In this document: piece by piece, positions 1 through 11,140 of the stretch
Layout of the letters: each line of letters starts with the position of its first letter
How positions within the stretch are numbered: the stretch's first letter is position 1
Origin: Toxorhynchites rutilus septentrionalis
Lineage: Eukaryota; Arthropoda; Insecta; Diptera; Culicidae
Reading direction: 5' to 3'
Assembly (NCBI RefSeq): GCF_029784135.1
Contig: NC_073746.1
Coordinates: 229,103,882 to 229,167,881 of the forward strand
Length of the DNA: 64,000 bases
Program-made: the position numbers and the translations under genes
The notes under the pieces: model-generated
What the model saw: the letters and a program-made list of their open reading frames with translations, nothing else
Told to the model about the DNA's origin: nothing
Databases searched by the model: none

Positions 1-1027
1 TCAAAATTTATATTTCAATAAGACCACTGACAATAGTACCCACTTAGAAAAATTAAAAATTTTCAGCGGAAGATTTAAAATCACAAATTCTTGGTATATA
101 TTTGAGAGAATGTATTTATTAAAATTACGAACAACTAAACTTTGCATAGCTTTCATAGCAACTCTAAGATGTTTCTCTTGATGACAATGCCCCATCACAT
201 CGAGCAGAACCAGCCAGAAAAACCATTAAGCTACTCAATTGCGATCAACTACCACATACAGCTTTTCTCCAGGCTTGGCTCCTCTCGTTGTCTTCATCGA
301 ATGGACGCGCTGACCAGCGCTTCTACATTTAGGAAGATATGATTCTCATGAGAAAATGAAATTCAACATTCACCGCGTTGAGCCCCGACCGAGCTAGGTG
401 TCCGATAATGAACTATCCGTTTGGTTCACATCGGTCCCTGCGGACCAATAATGGACTTTTTAAAAATCATTTTTTAACTTAGTTACTATTGTTCTCAGTG
501 CCGATACTATCCAAACGAAAAGTCCACTGTTGATAAAATCGACGCGAATCAACTGAAAATTCAGTGTCAACGTTGCGGGGCTCAACGTATTGACTTTCCA
601 GTTCAACCGCATATTCAATATATACAACACATCATTACAACAAATTATTTGATTCACGAAACAAATGAGAATGTTGCTCACTCACTGCAAAGTTGCAAAT
701 TTCAAAACATGTTCTAAGTTCATTCAGAAAGAATTCCTCCAATTGATAACGGTCCTCAAAGATTATTGAACTATTTAATTTTATCGTTAATTTTACTTCT
801 GTGAATATCGCGTTCTATTTCATTGCGTAACAATGTACTCCGCACCATACTAAAAACAATATTGATCGATGTTGCGTCATCCGTTATTGTATCTAGGCAA
901 ATCACTTCCTCTTCCATTTCGGTCACAAATATATATTGGCGATATTCCATTGAATATATTAAAGATGAACAACTTTGTCAAATAATAATTTGTAAGTTGC
1001 ATTCAAACAGCTTTTTTTCTCACACAG
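1..1027. other. 5' flank / probable intron 1 of left hydroxylase copy (duplicated segment)
   Basis: No gene is supported here. From about position 160 the sequence is recognisably homologous to 24400-25040 followed by 26400-26650, including the shared stretch around 'ctactcaattg' and a 'tcggtccctgcggacca' block at 433-449 and 24646-24662. It is therefore the same intronic sequence that precedes exon 2 of the right copy. The 1.36 kb DNA element found at 25035-26399 is absent here; its empty site is near 729. The first coding exon of this copy, expected several kb upstream by analogy, lies outside the window. Confidence 0.6.
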
Positions 1028-1912
1028 GTGACAATCCCGCTAATATCTACATTTGGTACTTGACAGCATGGGCTTACGGTCTATTTTGGATTATTAGAGG
1101 ATTTTTTATCTTCATGGATCTCACCAACAAACCAGCCTTCATGCGAAAATACAAAAATCAACCCGGCACAAACGAACCGGTGAATATGGACAAACTGAAA
1201 AATCTGGTAAAAACGGTACTCATCAATCAATTTGTTTGGGGTCTCCCGACGACCATTGCTTCGTATTACGGGCGAGCTTGGTTGCTGAATAATATACCTG
1301 ACATTCGGATTGTGCCGTCAATCTATACAATCATCCGGGACGTGCTGATATGCATTCTGGTTTGGGAGGTTGTCTCCTACTACAGTCATCGTCTAATGCA
1401 CACCAGCTTCCTGTACAAGCACGTCCACAAGAAGCATCACGAATGGTTAGCTCCTATCGCGTGGTCCGGAGTTTACGTTCATCCGATCGAGTATTTCGCC
1501 AGTGGTCTACTCCCGGTGTACGCAGGACCTGCACTGTTGGTCAGTCATCCAGTGACAATCGCGGTCTGGATGATGTTTGTCATGATGACCACTTTAGTAG
1601 ATCACTCCGGTTATCACTTACCGGTGCTTGGAAGCTCAGAGCAACACGATTATCATCATTTGAAGTATGTTTTCAACTAGCATTTTTTCCGTAATAGTTC
1701 CGTATAATTTTCATTCCTTTGAAATTTAAATTATCTTTTTTCAATAAACATACCAATATTTCACTTGCAGCTTCAACCAATGCTATGGATTATTCGGCTG
1801 GTGGGACACTCTTCATGGCACGAACGAAGAATTCAGGAAAAAGAAACAGTACTTACGCCATAAACGAATATTCTCTACGAAATCCGCCAGAGAAATTATT
1901 CCGGATGAGTGA
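1028..1912 (+). CDS. Fatty acid hydroxylase / sterol desaturase-superfamily protein, left paralog (5' partial; exons 1028-1664 and 1771-1912)
   Basis: This is a membrane di-iron hydroxylase of the fatty-acid-hydroxylase superfamily (FAXDC2-like, related to C4-methylsterol oxidases), expected in the ER. The visible exons carry the three histidine boxes: HRLMH, HKKHH and HDYHH. They also carry several hydrophobic segments and the family-typical block containing [20 protein letters not shown]. Exon 2 opens at an AG acceptor at 1026-1027. It ends at 1664 before GTATGT, and a 106-bp intron leads to exon 3, whose reading frame ends in TGA at 1910-1912. Exon lengths (637 and 142 nt) equal those of the right copy exactly. 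About 33 of 211 exon-2 residues differ between copies by eye count. Oddities in this copy are R for the first G of a conserved GG pair (IIRGF) and V for E before DHSGYH. All histidine ligands are intact and there is no premature stop, so it may be functional if exon 1 exists upstream. Confidence 0.85.
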
Positions 1913-2111
1913 AAAAATTGTAGAGGGTGGTGTCCAACACATGATCTCATTGTGGACGTAGGACGTAGGAAATTAATCAGAAATTTTATTTCGCTATGTA
2001 TTAACAATAATATTAGTATTAGTAAGTAACTCCAAAATCTGAGCTTGAAGAAAATATATATTAAAAACTTATCTTGAGTTTAAGCTTAGTTTGAACTGCC
2101 TTACTATTAAA

Positions 2112-2117
2112 AATAAA
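2112..2117 (+). terminator. AATAAA polyadenylation signal, left hydroxylase copy
   Basis: AATAAA lies about 200 bp after the TGA at 1910-1912 in AT-rich 3' sequence. It is the first good signal downstream and is positioned as expected for a short insect 3' UTR. The assignment is by position only. Confidence 0.4.
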
Positions 2118-2825
2118 TTAAAATGTTCTGTATGTATAGCAACTTTGTGAACTTTACATATTGATAAAAATAATCAATATTATTATTAACGTTTGAAATA
2201 TTTCAACACAACGAGTCATTTTTCCAAATTGTTACCTTTCATGTTACCTTACATTATCTACAAACGAGGATCGAGGTTCACTTCTTAGTAAACTTTAGGC
2301 TGATCTTGGTCAACCCAGGCTGAATCCTTAACCCTCCTGTACTTCGCGCAGAATCATAGTTCGTATACTCACGTTGTGAGTCACAGACCGCACGTATCTC
2401 TGTAATATTGCTATTGTGTAGTTTTTAGGCGTTATTGGTATATATTTAAAGAAAAGGATATAATTGAACGAAAAACCACAGAAAATAATTTTTCTTCAAT
2501 TTCATTCAGTTGACATGACTGTTAACATTTAATTTAGGCTCCTCAAAACAGAATTATTGATTTTTCGGTGTGTAAGACCATATGCACGATTATAGGAGGG
2601 TTAGATGAAGAATATATGGATGCTCGTTTAACACGTATAGTTACAAAATACTTAATACTTATTTATATCTAACCGGTCACTTTGACCAGTGTGATATTTA
2701 GTTTTCAAATATAAAAATTTCTGAGGAAATTAAATATATTTAGAAAAAGTCGTAACATTATTAGAAAATATACAATATAATTACATGATAAAATCTTATG
2801 AATACAAGATACAACCGGTCATTTT
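2118..2825. other. 3' flank of left copy, part of duplicated segment
   Basis: No gene seen. Parts align with 27600-28230, for example 'aacacgtatagtt' at 2631 and 27836. The TA at 2670-2671 matches the integration site of the pogo-like MITE present only in the right copy. Confidence 0.5.
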
Positions 2826-3134
2826 GACCGATTGGTGGCTTCTTCTTCTTCTTGAATGGCGTTCACGTTCCCTGTGAAACTTTTGCCGTCTCAACGTATG
2901 CATTAACTAGCGTCATTTAGTAATACTAAGTTGAGATTTCTTCAGCCAAATAACACGCCTTGAATGTATTCCGAGGGGCAAGCTCTAGAATACGCGTGAC
3001 CACAGTGCAAGTCGGAGGAAATTTCTTTGACGAAAAATCCCTCCGACCAGAACGGGAGTCGAACCCGAACACCCGGCATGATGATGTGAGACGCTAACCA
3101 CTCGGCCACGGGTGCACATAGACCGATTGGTGGC
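2826..3134 (-). mobile_element. tRNA-derived SINE with 14-bp target-site duplication
   Basis: Read on the - strand, the insert starts with a tRNA-like head. A box A (TGGCCGAGTGG) is followed about 30 bp later by a box B (GGTTCGACTCC), the internal RNA polymerase III promoter. A tRNA-unrelated body follows, with an AAG-repeat tail at the other end (2840-2855 on +). The 14-bp sequence gaccgattggtggc is repeated exactly at 2826-2839 and 3121-3134. The homologous place in the right duplicated segment (near 28215) has no such insert. A diverged second copy sits at 48389-48653. It is not a tRNA gene: no acceptor stem closes around it. Confidence 0.85.
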
Positions 3135-4107
3135 ACTAGTGTTAATTAAGCTCACGAAGTTACCATAGGCCGATGCAAAATGTGCCCTAAGCACCTTTTC
3201 TTTAGTTTTTTATTATGAATCATATGATGTTAAGGGTTATTCGAGTGAATTACAAAAGAAATATAATGAATGAAACAAGAATTATAATCTTTTGGCAAGA
3301 ACGCCTGGGGTGTGAAACCTTCTGTTTACCTATTCAGGGTTAATAATAATACAAATCACATATTTTTGCAAGAATTTAGCTACTTTTACTTCCTATGTTT
3401 ACATTGACGACATGATCATCACAAACTTTTCTCACTCACACTATATTCGGACCAACTCAAACAAAATGGAAACGGTTTATGATTGAACTTACGAATCGGT
3501 CACCTACATATTATTGATACAGGTACAGCATAAATATCCGTGCCACCCTGAAGTAGCGTAGAAAATATGAATTATAAACTGTTATTCACGGTTTACAGCA
3601 ATCGATGCCCACATTTGGCTTTCAATTAGCCTTCCACAAGCTCTGAAATTCGAACGAACGAAGCTCCAAATTATAGTTTTTTCAGCAGCTGGCTTTAGTA
3701 GACAATATCTCGCGTAATATCGATCATACAATTCAAATTTAGGTTCGTTGTAAAGGTAACATTTCACACACAGAAAAATCTTTTTATGTTTTTTGTTTGC
3801 TTCATTCTTTGAGGTACCGATACTGTAACAGTAAAATACGTGAAATTTTTTGTGTTTTATTTATTTTTTCAAATGTTTTAATCATTTTCAATTTTTTTTA
3901 GTTTTTTTCAGTGCAAAACACTAAATTGAGATCTCTACTGTTAACGAATGGATCATATGAAGCAGTCGATTGACCAGAAACGAAACGGTGCACATTTGAA
4001 CCAAATTGGACAATCCGAACGTGTTAAAGCAAGTTTTGAATTTCACGCAAAAATAATGGATTGCATTTTCTCCAACCTGATATATGCACATAGCGAAAAA
4101 ACTGGAA
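3135..4107. other. End of duplicated segment, then unassigned AT-rich sequence
   Basis: 3150-3340 is homologous to 28235-28290 plus 28562-28720, sharing 'gatgcaaaatgtgcc' and 'cgcctggggtgtgaa'. The CTAA at 3187-3190 is the empty site of the TTAA-flanked MITE of the right copy. From about 3400 to 4107 I recognise nothing. Confidence 0.45.
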
Positions 4108-4160
4108 TTGGGTTATATCTGTGGTATAACCGCAAGGGTGACGTAGGACTATCTTTGATT
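4108..4160 (+). repeat. Terminal sequence of a 'TTGACGTAGGACTA' DNA-element family (hairpin end)
   Basis: A near-perfect hairpin made of GGTTATATC and its partner GGTATAACC is followed by gcaagggtgacgtaggacta. The same hairpin plus GACGT motif occurs at 25045-25085 and, inverted, at 50222-50268. An inverted GACGTAGTCCTACGTC end occurs at 13405-13425. This could be one end of an element running to 13425 into which the I-clade retrotransposon inserted; that pairing is inference. Confidence 0.45.
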
Positions 4161-4329
4161 TAGTGACCATTTGTTTTTAGTTGCTTCTGAATCAATTCTG
4201 AATGAATGAATAAATGAATATCTGGGGGACTTCGAAAACGAGAGCGTTACGTTGTAGGCACAATATTCAGCAAAAAAAAGCAATCACACGAAAGTTGTAT
4301 AATACATAATACATTACTTGTATTGTGAT

Positions 4330-4941
4330 ATAATTTGTATATTTTCAATAGACAAAATAACCGCTGCATCAAATCAATCTATATATTTTTGCGTACGCTC
4401 ATCCTTTCTCACAACACCCATTTCTCGTTTGAGAAATTGTTGAGCAAACATCGTTTACCAGTGCGCGTAGAACGGGAATTCCTTCTTGTGATTCATTGCA
4501 CCTCTAATAAATTGCCGAAAGACGTGGTCTAACGTTGATCGCACTTGATTGAAAAATCACAAAACCAAATGTATTTGGTCGCAGTATTATATGGATAGAA
4601 AACATAATAAACTTTTTCGCTTGAATGTAGTTTTCAATTCTAAGGGAATAAATGAATGCGTTTCAGGTCAAGTCAGGCCAGGTAATGAATCCCTCGATCC
4701 CTCGCCGTTCAGCTCGTCCAGCTCATTCAGCTCGTTCAGTAACGATGTTGTCTTGTCGTTGTTCTCACGAAAAATGAATGCGTTTCACCACCAGAATATC
4801 GCTTAAGTATGCTTTTTGTACGTGATTGAATCGAGAGAAGGCGTGGTTTACGATGGCAATTTGGAAGGCAAACTAGAGGGGAATGAACTCTCTGAGTTTG
4901 AAACTTTCAGCGACTGAGCAATCGATTGAAAATTATATAAC
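4330..4941. repeat. Histone-spacer-like dispersed repeat block
   Basis: It contains the block around 'accaaatgtatttggt', a small palindrome, found again at 11251-11360, with diverged copies at 11460-11570 and 12788-12900. It also shares 'cctttctcacaacacccatt' at about 4401 with 12750. A segment at 4690-4760 is matched in inverse orientation at 18060-18130. No coding potential. A degenerate copy of the GAGGC hairpin lies at 4873-4905. The 11-bp target duplicate of the adjoining retrotransposon ends at 4941. Confidence 0.5.
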
Positions 4942-5525
4942 AAGGTGCTACTGACATTCAACCGATTCGGACGTGTTTTTAGCGCCCTTGTAAAAGAGTA
5001 CGGAAAAATAAGAGTTTTCTCGCACAACTAATCAAATGCTTAGAGCAGCCTTTCTGAAGGCTTGATTAGTCCTAAATACACCTTGATTTTCAGCATCGCA
5101 ACCCGAGGATAGCAGAAGAGGACATCAGCAAACGTTCACTGCGGTGGCGGTGCTCACCGGTTCGCCGGAAAAAGCGCGCGCTATTTCGGCATCACGCCTC
5201 TTTCTGGATCGGCGGAAGCCGTTCGAAAGGCATAAGCTGTGTGATAGTGACTAGTTTTTGGTAGTGATAATTATTAATAAAATTTTAAAATATATCCGCA
5301 TACTGACGGTTAAGTGAAGAAAAATTCAAAAACGAAAATTTTATAGTGAATCGCTCGCATTCTTTCGAGCACAGTGGTGGTTATAATAAGTGCTTTCAAA
5401 AACATAGTGCGAATTTCTTGGTACATATCCGCAAGTGATTAGCCCAATATTGAATCATTCATAAAGTGCTCTGCAAAAGAAAACTTTTTTCTCCGGCTAT
5501 ACCTAAGGTGTAGCCGACAATCAAC

Positions 5526-6668
5526 ATGGCTTCCAGTAGCTCAGGGCCTCCGAGAGGCCGGGCTATAAACCTCTATGAAGGTAAGCCAACCGAAGCGACC
5601 GCTCCACTTTGGGCGGACCCATCGAATAGCAACCTGCAGATACTGCTCTTGAGGGCTACAGGAGACAAGGCTCTCCCATCCAACTCCTTCGTAGTCAGCA
5701 AGACTATAACGTCAGCAATCAAAAACTTCAAAAACTTCAACAGTGCCAAACCACAGAGAGACGAAAAAAAGAACCTTCAATATATTCTTACCACCAGGGA
5801 CGAGGAATCAGTAGGTAAGCTTCTCCAAATTAATAAACTCATTGACAACACACCTGTAGAGATTATCTTCCACCCCACCTTAAACCAACGCAAATGCGTG
5901 GTTACATGCAGAGACGTGATCAATATAACCGAAACCGAATTGCTGAAAGAGCTTTTCGATCAAAAAGTGATCGATGTCAAGCGAATCACCAGAAAGGAAG
6001 GAGAAGAGATTATCCCCACAGCTACACTGATCATAACGCTTCGTGGAACCGTTGTTCCCGAATTCATTTATATCGGTTTCATTCGCGCTGGGACTCGGAA
6101 TTACTATCCGAATCCAATGCAGTGCTTCAAATGTTTTAATTTCGGACACACCAGCAAAAGATGCAAGCGTGAGAATCCGCTTTGCAGAAATTGCAGCAAA
6201 GAACACCCCAAAGATTTCAATTTTAAATTGTGTAATACCCCAGCACTATGCATTAATTGCCAAGGGAACCACTCCTCTTCCAGCAGGAAGTGCCCCGTAT
6301 GGCTAAAAGAAAATGAAATCACAAAAATAAGAATCGATCGTGGTATCTCTTACAAAGAAGCAAAAATCATTTCCAACACCCAAAATGGTCCAACTTTTTC
6401 GAGCGTCTTGCAAGACAGGCTCAACATTCGGGAACCAGTAGCTGGCTGCACGTGCAAATGCAGCTGCGCCTCGGCCGTTTCGGCCGCTTCTAGTCGCGAA
6501 AGCACCCCCTCAATCATAGACACAACCATGACAGAATCGTCTACTGAAAGTTCAACAACCGAATCCGATAGTGAATCGGTAATTTCTATGGATACCTCTG
6601 AAGGCCCGAAAAAAAAACAAATGAAAAATTTCGAAAGGTTCATCCTCAGATTCAGATCCAAAATCTGA
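5526..6668 (+). CDS. Non-LTR retrotransposon ORF1 (Gag-like nucleic-acid chaperone), intact, 380 aa
   Basis: ORF1 proteins of I-type elements bind the element RNA and form the RNP. This frame is open from ATG 5526 to TGA 6666-6668. Cysteine/histidine knuckles lie at about residues 198-265: CFKCFNFGHTSKRC is a textbook C-x2-C-x4-H-x4-C, followed by two variants beginning CRNC and CINC. Upstream of them is an RRM-like or esterase-free globular region without recognisable motifs. The C-terminus is rich in Ser/Thr/Glu (about residues 320-365). It is the only undamaged reading frame of the element. There is no overlapping ORF2 start; about 300 bp of CAA-rich repeat follow. I cannot tell whether the frame is conserved by selection or by chance. 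Confidence 0.85.
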   Translation: MASSSSGPPRGRAINLYEGKPTEATAPLWADPSNSNLQILLLRATGDKALPSNSFVVSKTITSAIKNFKNFNSAKPQRDEKKNLQYILTTRDEESVGKLLQINKLIDNTPVEIIFHPTLNQRKCVVTCRDVINITETELLKELFDQKVIDVKRITRKEGEEIIPTATLIITLRGTVVPEFIYIGFIRAGTRNYYPNPMQCFKCFNFGHTSKRCKRENPLCRNCSKEHPKDFNFKLCNTPALCINCQGNHSSSSRKCPVWLKENEITKIRIDRGISYKEAKIISNTQNGPTFSSVLQDRLNIREPVAGCTCKCSCASAVSAASSRESTPSIIDTTMTESSTESSTTESDSESVISMDTSEGPKKKQMKNFERFILRFRSKI

Positions 6669-9600
6669 AGATGAAACCCAAACTAACAAAGACAAGAAAA
6701 GAACAAAAAACCAACAAAGAACTACACCACCAACAAATAACAACTTTACAACACCAACAAGAAACAACAACACCAACAACAACACACATCAAACAAAAAA
6801 CAACAACAACAAGGCACATTCCACAAAAAACAACACACACACAACAAACTCTCCAAATACCTCTACACCAAACAAGAACGACATCAATACCTCGAAGAAA
6901 GCTTCTCTTTCCAAAGGTAAAGGACCATCGAACTAATCTCCTTTGGATAGTTCAAGCATACACACAATTAAGACTTCGATAAAAATTTTATTTCAAAGTA
7001 CATCACATACTTCAAAGAGGGTCTCAACCCCTCAAAGCACGGAGTTGCAATCGCAATCAAGGATAGCACTCCACATGATCTTCTCCCCATTACCACCGAC
7101 CTTCAGGCAGTGGTAGTGCGCATTAAACACCCCTTTCCAATCACAGTTGTCAGCATCTACATTACTTCAAATTCTGATCCGGCTATTCTTCGCGGCCAGC
7201 TGGACCATCTGTTTAGCCAACTTACCGCCCCAATCATGCTTATGGGTGATTTCAACGCCCACTCATACGCCTGGGGAGGCGCATACCTCGATCAAAAAGG
7301 ATCTATAATCGAAGATTTCATCTCCGACCATTCCCTACTCCTTCTAAACAACGGCCAACACACCAGAATTCATCATACTGGTACTACTTCGGCCATTGAT
7401 CTTACTATGGTATCACACAAACTCTCTTCAAAACTTTCTTGGAACATTCACGATGATACCTGCGGCAGCGATCATTTTCCAATTCTCATCTCCTTCGGCC
7501 AATCTTCTCCAGAGTTTCCGACAAGGCCAAGATGGAAATTTGAATACGCTGACTGGGCTGGCTATCAATTTGATTTTGAAAACCGCCTTTCCGCTAAACA
7601 AGACTGGACAGCCGAGGAGTTGTCCTAGAAGTTGCAATGTTGCACATCCCTAGAACCAGTGGCATCCCTGGCAGGAAGTGCGTCCCATGGTGGTCGCCTG
7701 AGGTGAAGGCAACGATCAAAGGTCGACGTAAGGCCTTACGCAAATTAAGAAACGCCCATCCGGATAACCCCCATAAGCCCACTCTGCTCACAGAGTTCCA
7801 AAGGGCTCGCAACGAAGCTCGAATTGCCATTAATTCGGCCAAACACAATAGTTGAGCTAAATTCGTCAGCGAAATTAACCCTAACACGTCGTCAAAGGAG
7901 TTATGGAGTAAGATTGGTAGGCTTCATGGCAAGAAAAGAAGCAAAGAGTATAATCTTCTTATTAACGGTCAATAAACCAATGACCGGAAAATCATCACCA
8001 TGGCGTTCGGAGAATTCTTTGCATCTGCCTCCTCCAATCAAAATTACGACCAAACCTTTCAAACCCACAAAACGGAATGCGAAAAAATTCCCATCGATTT
8101 TCATACCGATGTGGAATTTGACTTCAACAAAAACCTCTCCCTCAAAGAGCTCGATTGGGTACTGAACAAAGTCAAACAAGGATCCACCGGACCCGATGAC
8201 ATCAGCTACCCGATGCTAAAGAAACTACCCCATCTCGGGAAAAAGCACTTCAGAAGCTCCTCAACAAAGTCTGGGACAGTGGAACCCTCCCCAGTTGCTG
8301 GAAAGAGGGTTTAATGATCTGTATCCCGAAACCAGACATGAACAATCATCTTCTCGACAATTTCCGCCCCATCACTCTTCTAAGTTGTGTTGGGAAAGTG
8401 ATGGGAAAAATAATAAATCGATGCTTAACGACCTTTCTAGAGTCAAATAAGCTGATTGATTCCAGACAATTCGCATTCCGCCCGGGAAAAGGTACAGAAG
8501 AGGTGCCTCGTAGCAATCGAAAAAATCCTAGACGACGCAACTGAAAAATTACAGAACATAGATATCGTTTCACTTGACCTATCCAAGGCCTTCGATCGGG
8601 CATGTAGACACCCAGTGCTGAAAAGCCTTTTCAACTGGGGGACTCGTGGGAGGTTAGGCCTCTTCATAAAAAGTTTCCTTGAAAACCGGTCTTTCAAAAC
8701 CATCATCAACAACCATAGGTCTTCTTTAAAAATCCCTGAAAACGGTTTCCCCCAAGGCTCAGCACTTTCACCTACCCTTTTCAACATTGCTATGCAATCC
8801 ATCTTCGAACTAATTCCCGATCACATAAAGATCATAGTCTATGCAGATGACATAACTCTTATCTCTACGAGCTGCTTCGGCTTAAATCAGAGAAAGAGGC
8901 TTCAAAAAACCTTAGACTCCATCCAAAACTGGGCTCTAAAAACAGGTTTTAAAATTTCCCCGGAGAAATCCAAGCACATCTACATAGGAAAACATCTCAG
9001 TAGGAGAACCTATCTTCAACTTAACAAAATCCCGATCCCCACTACGAGGACATTGAAAATACTAGGAGTTACTTTTGATAAGAAACTCAACTTCTTACCA
9101 CATTCACCAAAAGAACAAAATAGCCACCAGAATGAAACTGAACATCATCAAGGCTATTGCAGGCAACCTAGCCTCTGGTCACAGAAAGACACTGCTGAAT
9201 ATTGTAAACGTTTGGTTGGTCCCAAAAATCGTATACGGAATAGGCACCTTCAGCCGCGGAGGGGACGGTGTGTTAAACACCATTCAACCAGTTTACAATA
9301 AAGCAATCAGGATTGCAATCGGAGCTTTTCCCACTAGCCCCACTCTTGCCGTAATGACTGAAAGTGGTCAACTTCCCCTCAAACACCTGGCGACAAAAGC
9401 CATCACAAATAAAGCCATCCGTCACTTGTCACCTCCCGACAGTGACCACAATGTCCCACTAATACGCAGGGCCAAAACATTATTCAACAACCTCACAAAC
9501 AAAGACCTCCCCAATATTTGTGAACGGCCATCTGCTACGGGAAGAAATTGGAACGTCAAACCGCCGAACATTAACCTTGATCTTCTCAAGGCTGTCCGAG

Positions 9601-10404
9601 CGGGAGACCCTTCTCCAAAAATCAAAGCTTGCTTCAATAACCTCATTGCATCCAATTTTCAAATCAATCACCAGGTATATACAGATGGTTCAGTCAATGC
9701 CGATGGAGTTGGATGTGGAATTTTTGAGAGTAGATACATAGGTAGCTTTTCTCATCCACCGCAATGCTCCATCTTCAGTGCGGAAGCTTTCGCTCTCTAA
9801 TAGCTACCCAAGAATGCACCCATGATTTCCTTCCTACCACAATATTCTTCGTCTTATCTAGCTGTTTCCATGACCTTCTTAATACAAACAGAAGAGGCTG
9901 CTTCAGAAAAAACAATTCCTTCTGCTGGGTTCCCGGTCACTCAGGAATCCGCGAAAACACAGCCGCCGACATATTGGCCGGCAAGGGCAGCAAAATGGAA
10001 CCCCCAGACATGCCCTGTCCTCCATCTGACATTGTCCGCTGGGTAAAACAGCAAGTCCGTGAAAGTTCGGACATAATCTGGATAAAAAGCCGTCCCACTC
10101 ATCTTCATAAAATCAAAAATTCCACTCTCCCTTGGGAGGACCGTCTCAATAGTAGGGAAAGGCGAGTCCTTACCCGTCTTCGAATTGGGCACACTTATTC
10201 TACAGAGCCGAAAAACCCCAATGTGCTTGCAACGTAGCACTCGTTTCCGTTAGCCATCTTCTATTAGAATGCCAACATACCAAAGATGCTCGAGGCTGAC
10301 ACAATATAGGTCAGAGTCTCCGAGATATCCTCAGTAGAGACGAGACCCAAGAAACCAATCTAATTGCGTTTCTGAAAGAAACCGACTTCTTTGGTAAAAT
10401 CTAA
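6669..10404 (+). pseudogene. Non-LTR ORF2 (endonuclease, reverse transcriptase, RNase H), broken
   Basis: The polyprotein nicks target DNA, copies the RNA (target-primed reverse transcription) and degrades the template. Visible parts are AP-endonuclease from about 6990 (HGVAIAIKD, MGDFNAHS, GSDHFPI), RT with LDLSKAFD, GFPQGSALSP and YADD (8842-8855), an RNase H start YTDGS (about 9678) with SAEAFAL, and WVPGHSGI (about 9930) leading to a Cys/His tail. The endonuclease N-terminus with the catalytic QE motif is missing, replaced by the CAA-rich linker. In-frame stops occur at 7626-7628 and 7853-7855. Frame changes occur near 8300, 8490, 9100 and 9800; the last removes the RNase H DS motif. YADD is intact, so loss was by indels after insertion. 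Confidence 0.85.
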
Positions 10405-11071
10405 ATCGAAACATTAAATGCTTTTGAAATTGTTTATTTATTACAGTTCGTCCCTTCACGGTCATGTATGCGTGTTCATGTGTGTATATACATGTATGTA
10501 CCTACATACATATATATACACGCATCTATTAATACATATTCTCACATCTATATTCCATTTATTACATTACTTAACTGATTACCTAACTTTACAGCCACAC
10601 TCACCAATAAGGACAAATACATCAAATAAACCTATCCATTTTTCAGCTCTACTATATACAATTAAATTCAAAACCACTATATTTTATTATCTATTCAAAC
10701 TGTATCTCATTTCAGTCCACCCCACCCCACACCCCACTCCTCCCCTCTTTCCTTTCCAAACCACTCCAACCCCCTTCCACTCCTTTCCTTCCCATCCTCC
10801 TGAGAAAGGCCTTTTTTGTGTTTTTTTTTTGTTTTTGGAACACGCCCTGCACTTGGAGTCTAGGTCACTTGTGCTTCGTCACTGCTTCGGTCCTCGGATC
10901 AGTAAATATTTACTTTTCTTTACAGCATATATTAAATATCTTATGAAGCATAGGATCCCTTCCTACCTTCTTCTTTAACCAAAAGTCGAGCGGACAGATT
11001 TGATGAGTGATTTTTTGGTTTCCCTTTCGCCAGTCCCCTCTGGGCTGGTTTTATTGTGGCTCTTCACTGGG
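10405..11071 (+). other. 3' UTR of I-clade element
   Basis: No open frame with protein features. The stretch has TG/TA microsatellite-like tracts (10460-10530) and a C/T-rich segment (10710-10800). It ends in the hairpin and AAAG tail at 11072-11129. Confidence 0.6.
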
Positions 11072-11129
11072 CTAGAGGCGAATGAACTTCCAAGTTTAAA
11101 GCCCCTTAAAAACAAAGAAAGAAAGAAAG
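11072..11129 (+). repeat. 3'-terminal hairpin + A-rich tail of I-clade element
   Basis: CTAGAGGCGAATGAACT is followed by AAGTTTAAAGCCCC: GAGGC/GCCCC and GAACTT/AAGTTT can pair. The tail is CTTAAAAACAAAGAAAG with further AAAG units. The same unit occurs alone at 12262-12323 and 49367-49426. It is a likely recognition site for the element's reverse transcriptase (inference from other non-LTR elements). Confidence 0.7.
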
Positions 11130-11140
11130 AATTATATAAC

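Larger units (their letters stand above)
4942..11129 (+). mobile_element. Full-length but dead I-clade non-LTR retrotransposon, 11-bp target-site duplication
   Basis: The element is bounded by the exact 11-bp direct repeat aattatataac at 4931-4941 and 11130-11140, which fixes its ends. In order it has a 5' UTR (4942-5525), a Gag-like ORF1 with zinc knuckles (5526-6668), a low-complexity CAA-rich linker, and ORF2 with endonuclease, reverse transcriptase, RNase H and a terminal CCHC-like motif (to about 10404). A long pyrimidine-rich 3' UTR follows. The 3' terminus is a hairpin (11072-11104, GAGGC paired with GCCCC) with an AAAG-rich tail. ORF2 has several frameshifts and stops, so the copy cannot move by itself. 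The RNase H after RT and a 6.2 kb length fit the I group; the exact family is not determined. Confidence 0.85.

Noticed and set aside
823..991. Open frame before hydroxylase exon 2 ([18 protein letters not shown]), conserved at 26511-26616, ending in a GTAAGT-like donor
   Set aside because: The implied introns would be only 36 and 37 bp, too short for insects; there is no shared ATG; and exon 1 at 20926 fits phase and family better. The similarity is explained by the segmental duplication.
3040..3120. tRNA-like sequence with A and B boxes
   Set aside because: It is the head of a SINE with target duplication; no acceptor stem or genuine tRNA fold.
10418..10978. 186-codon open frame after the I-clade ORF2
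   Set aside because: Low-complexity Tyr/Thr/Pro/His composition from TA- and C/T-rich tracts in the element's 3' UTR.
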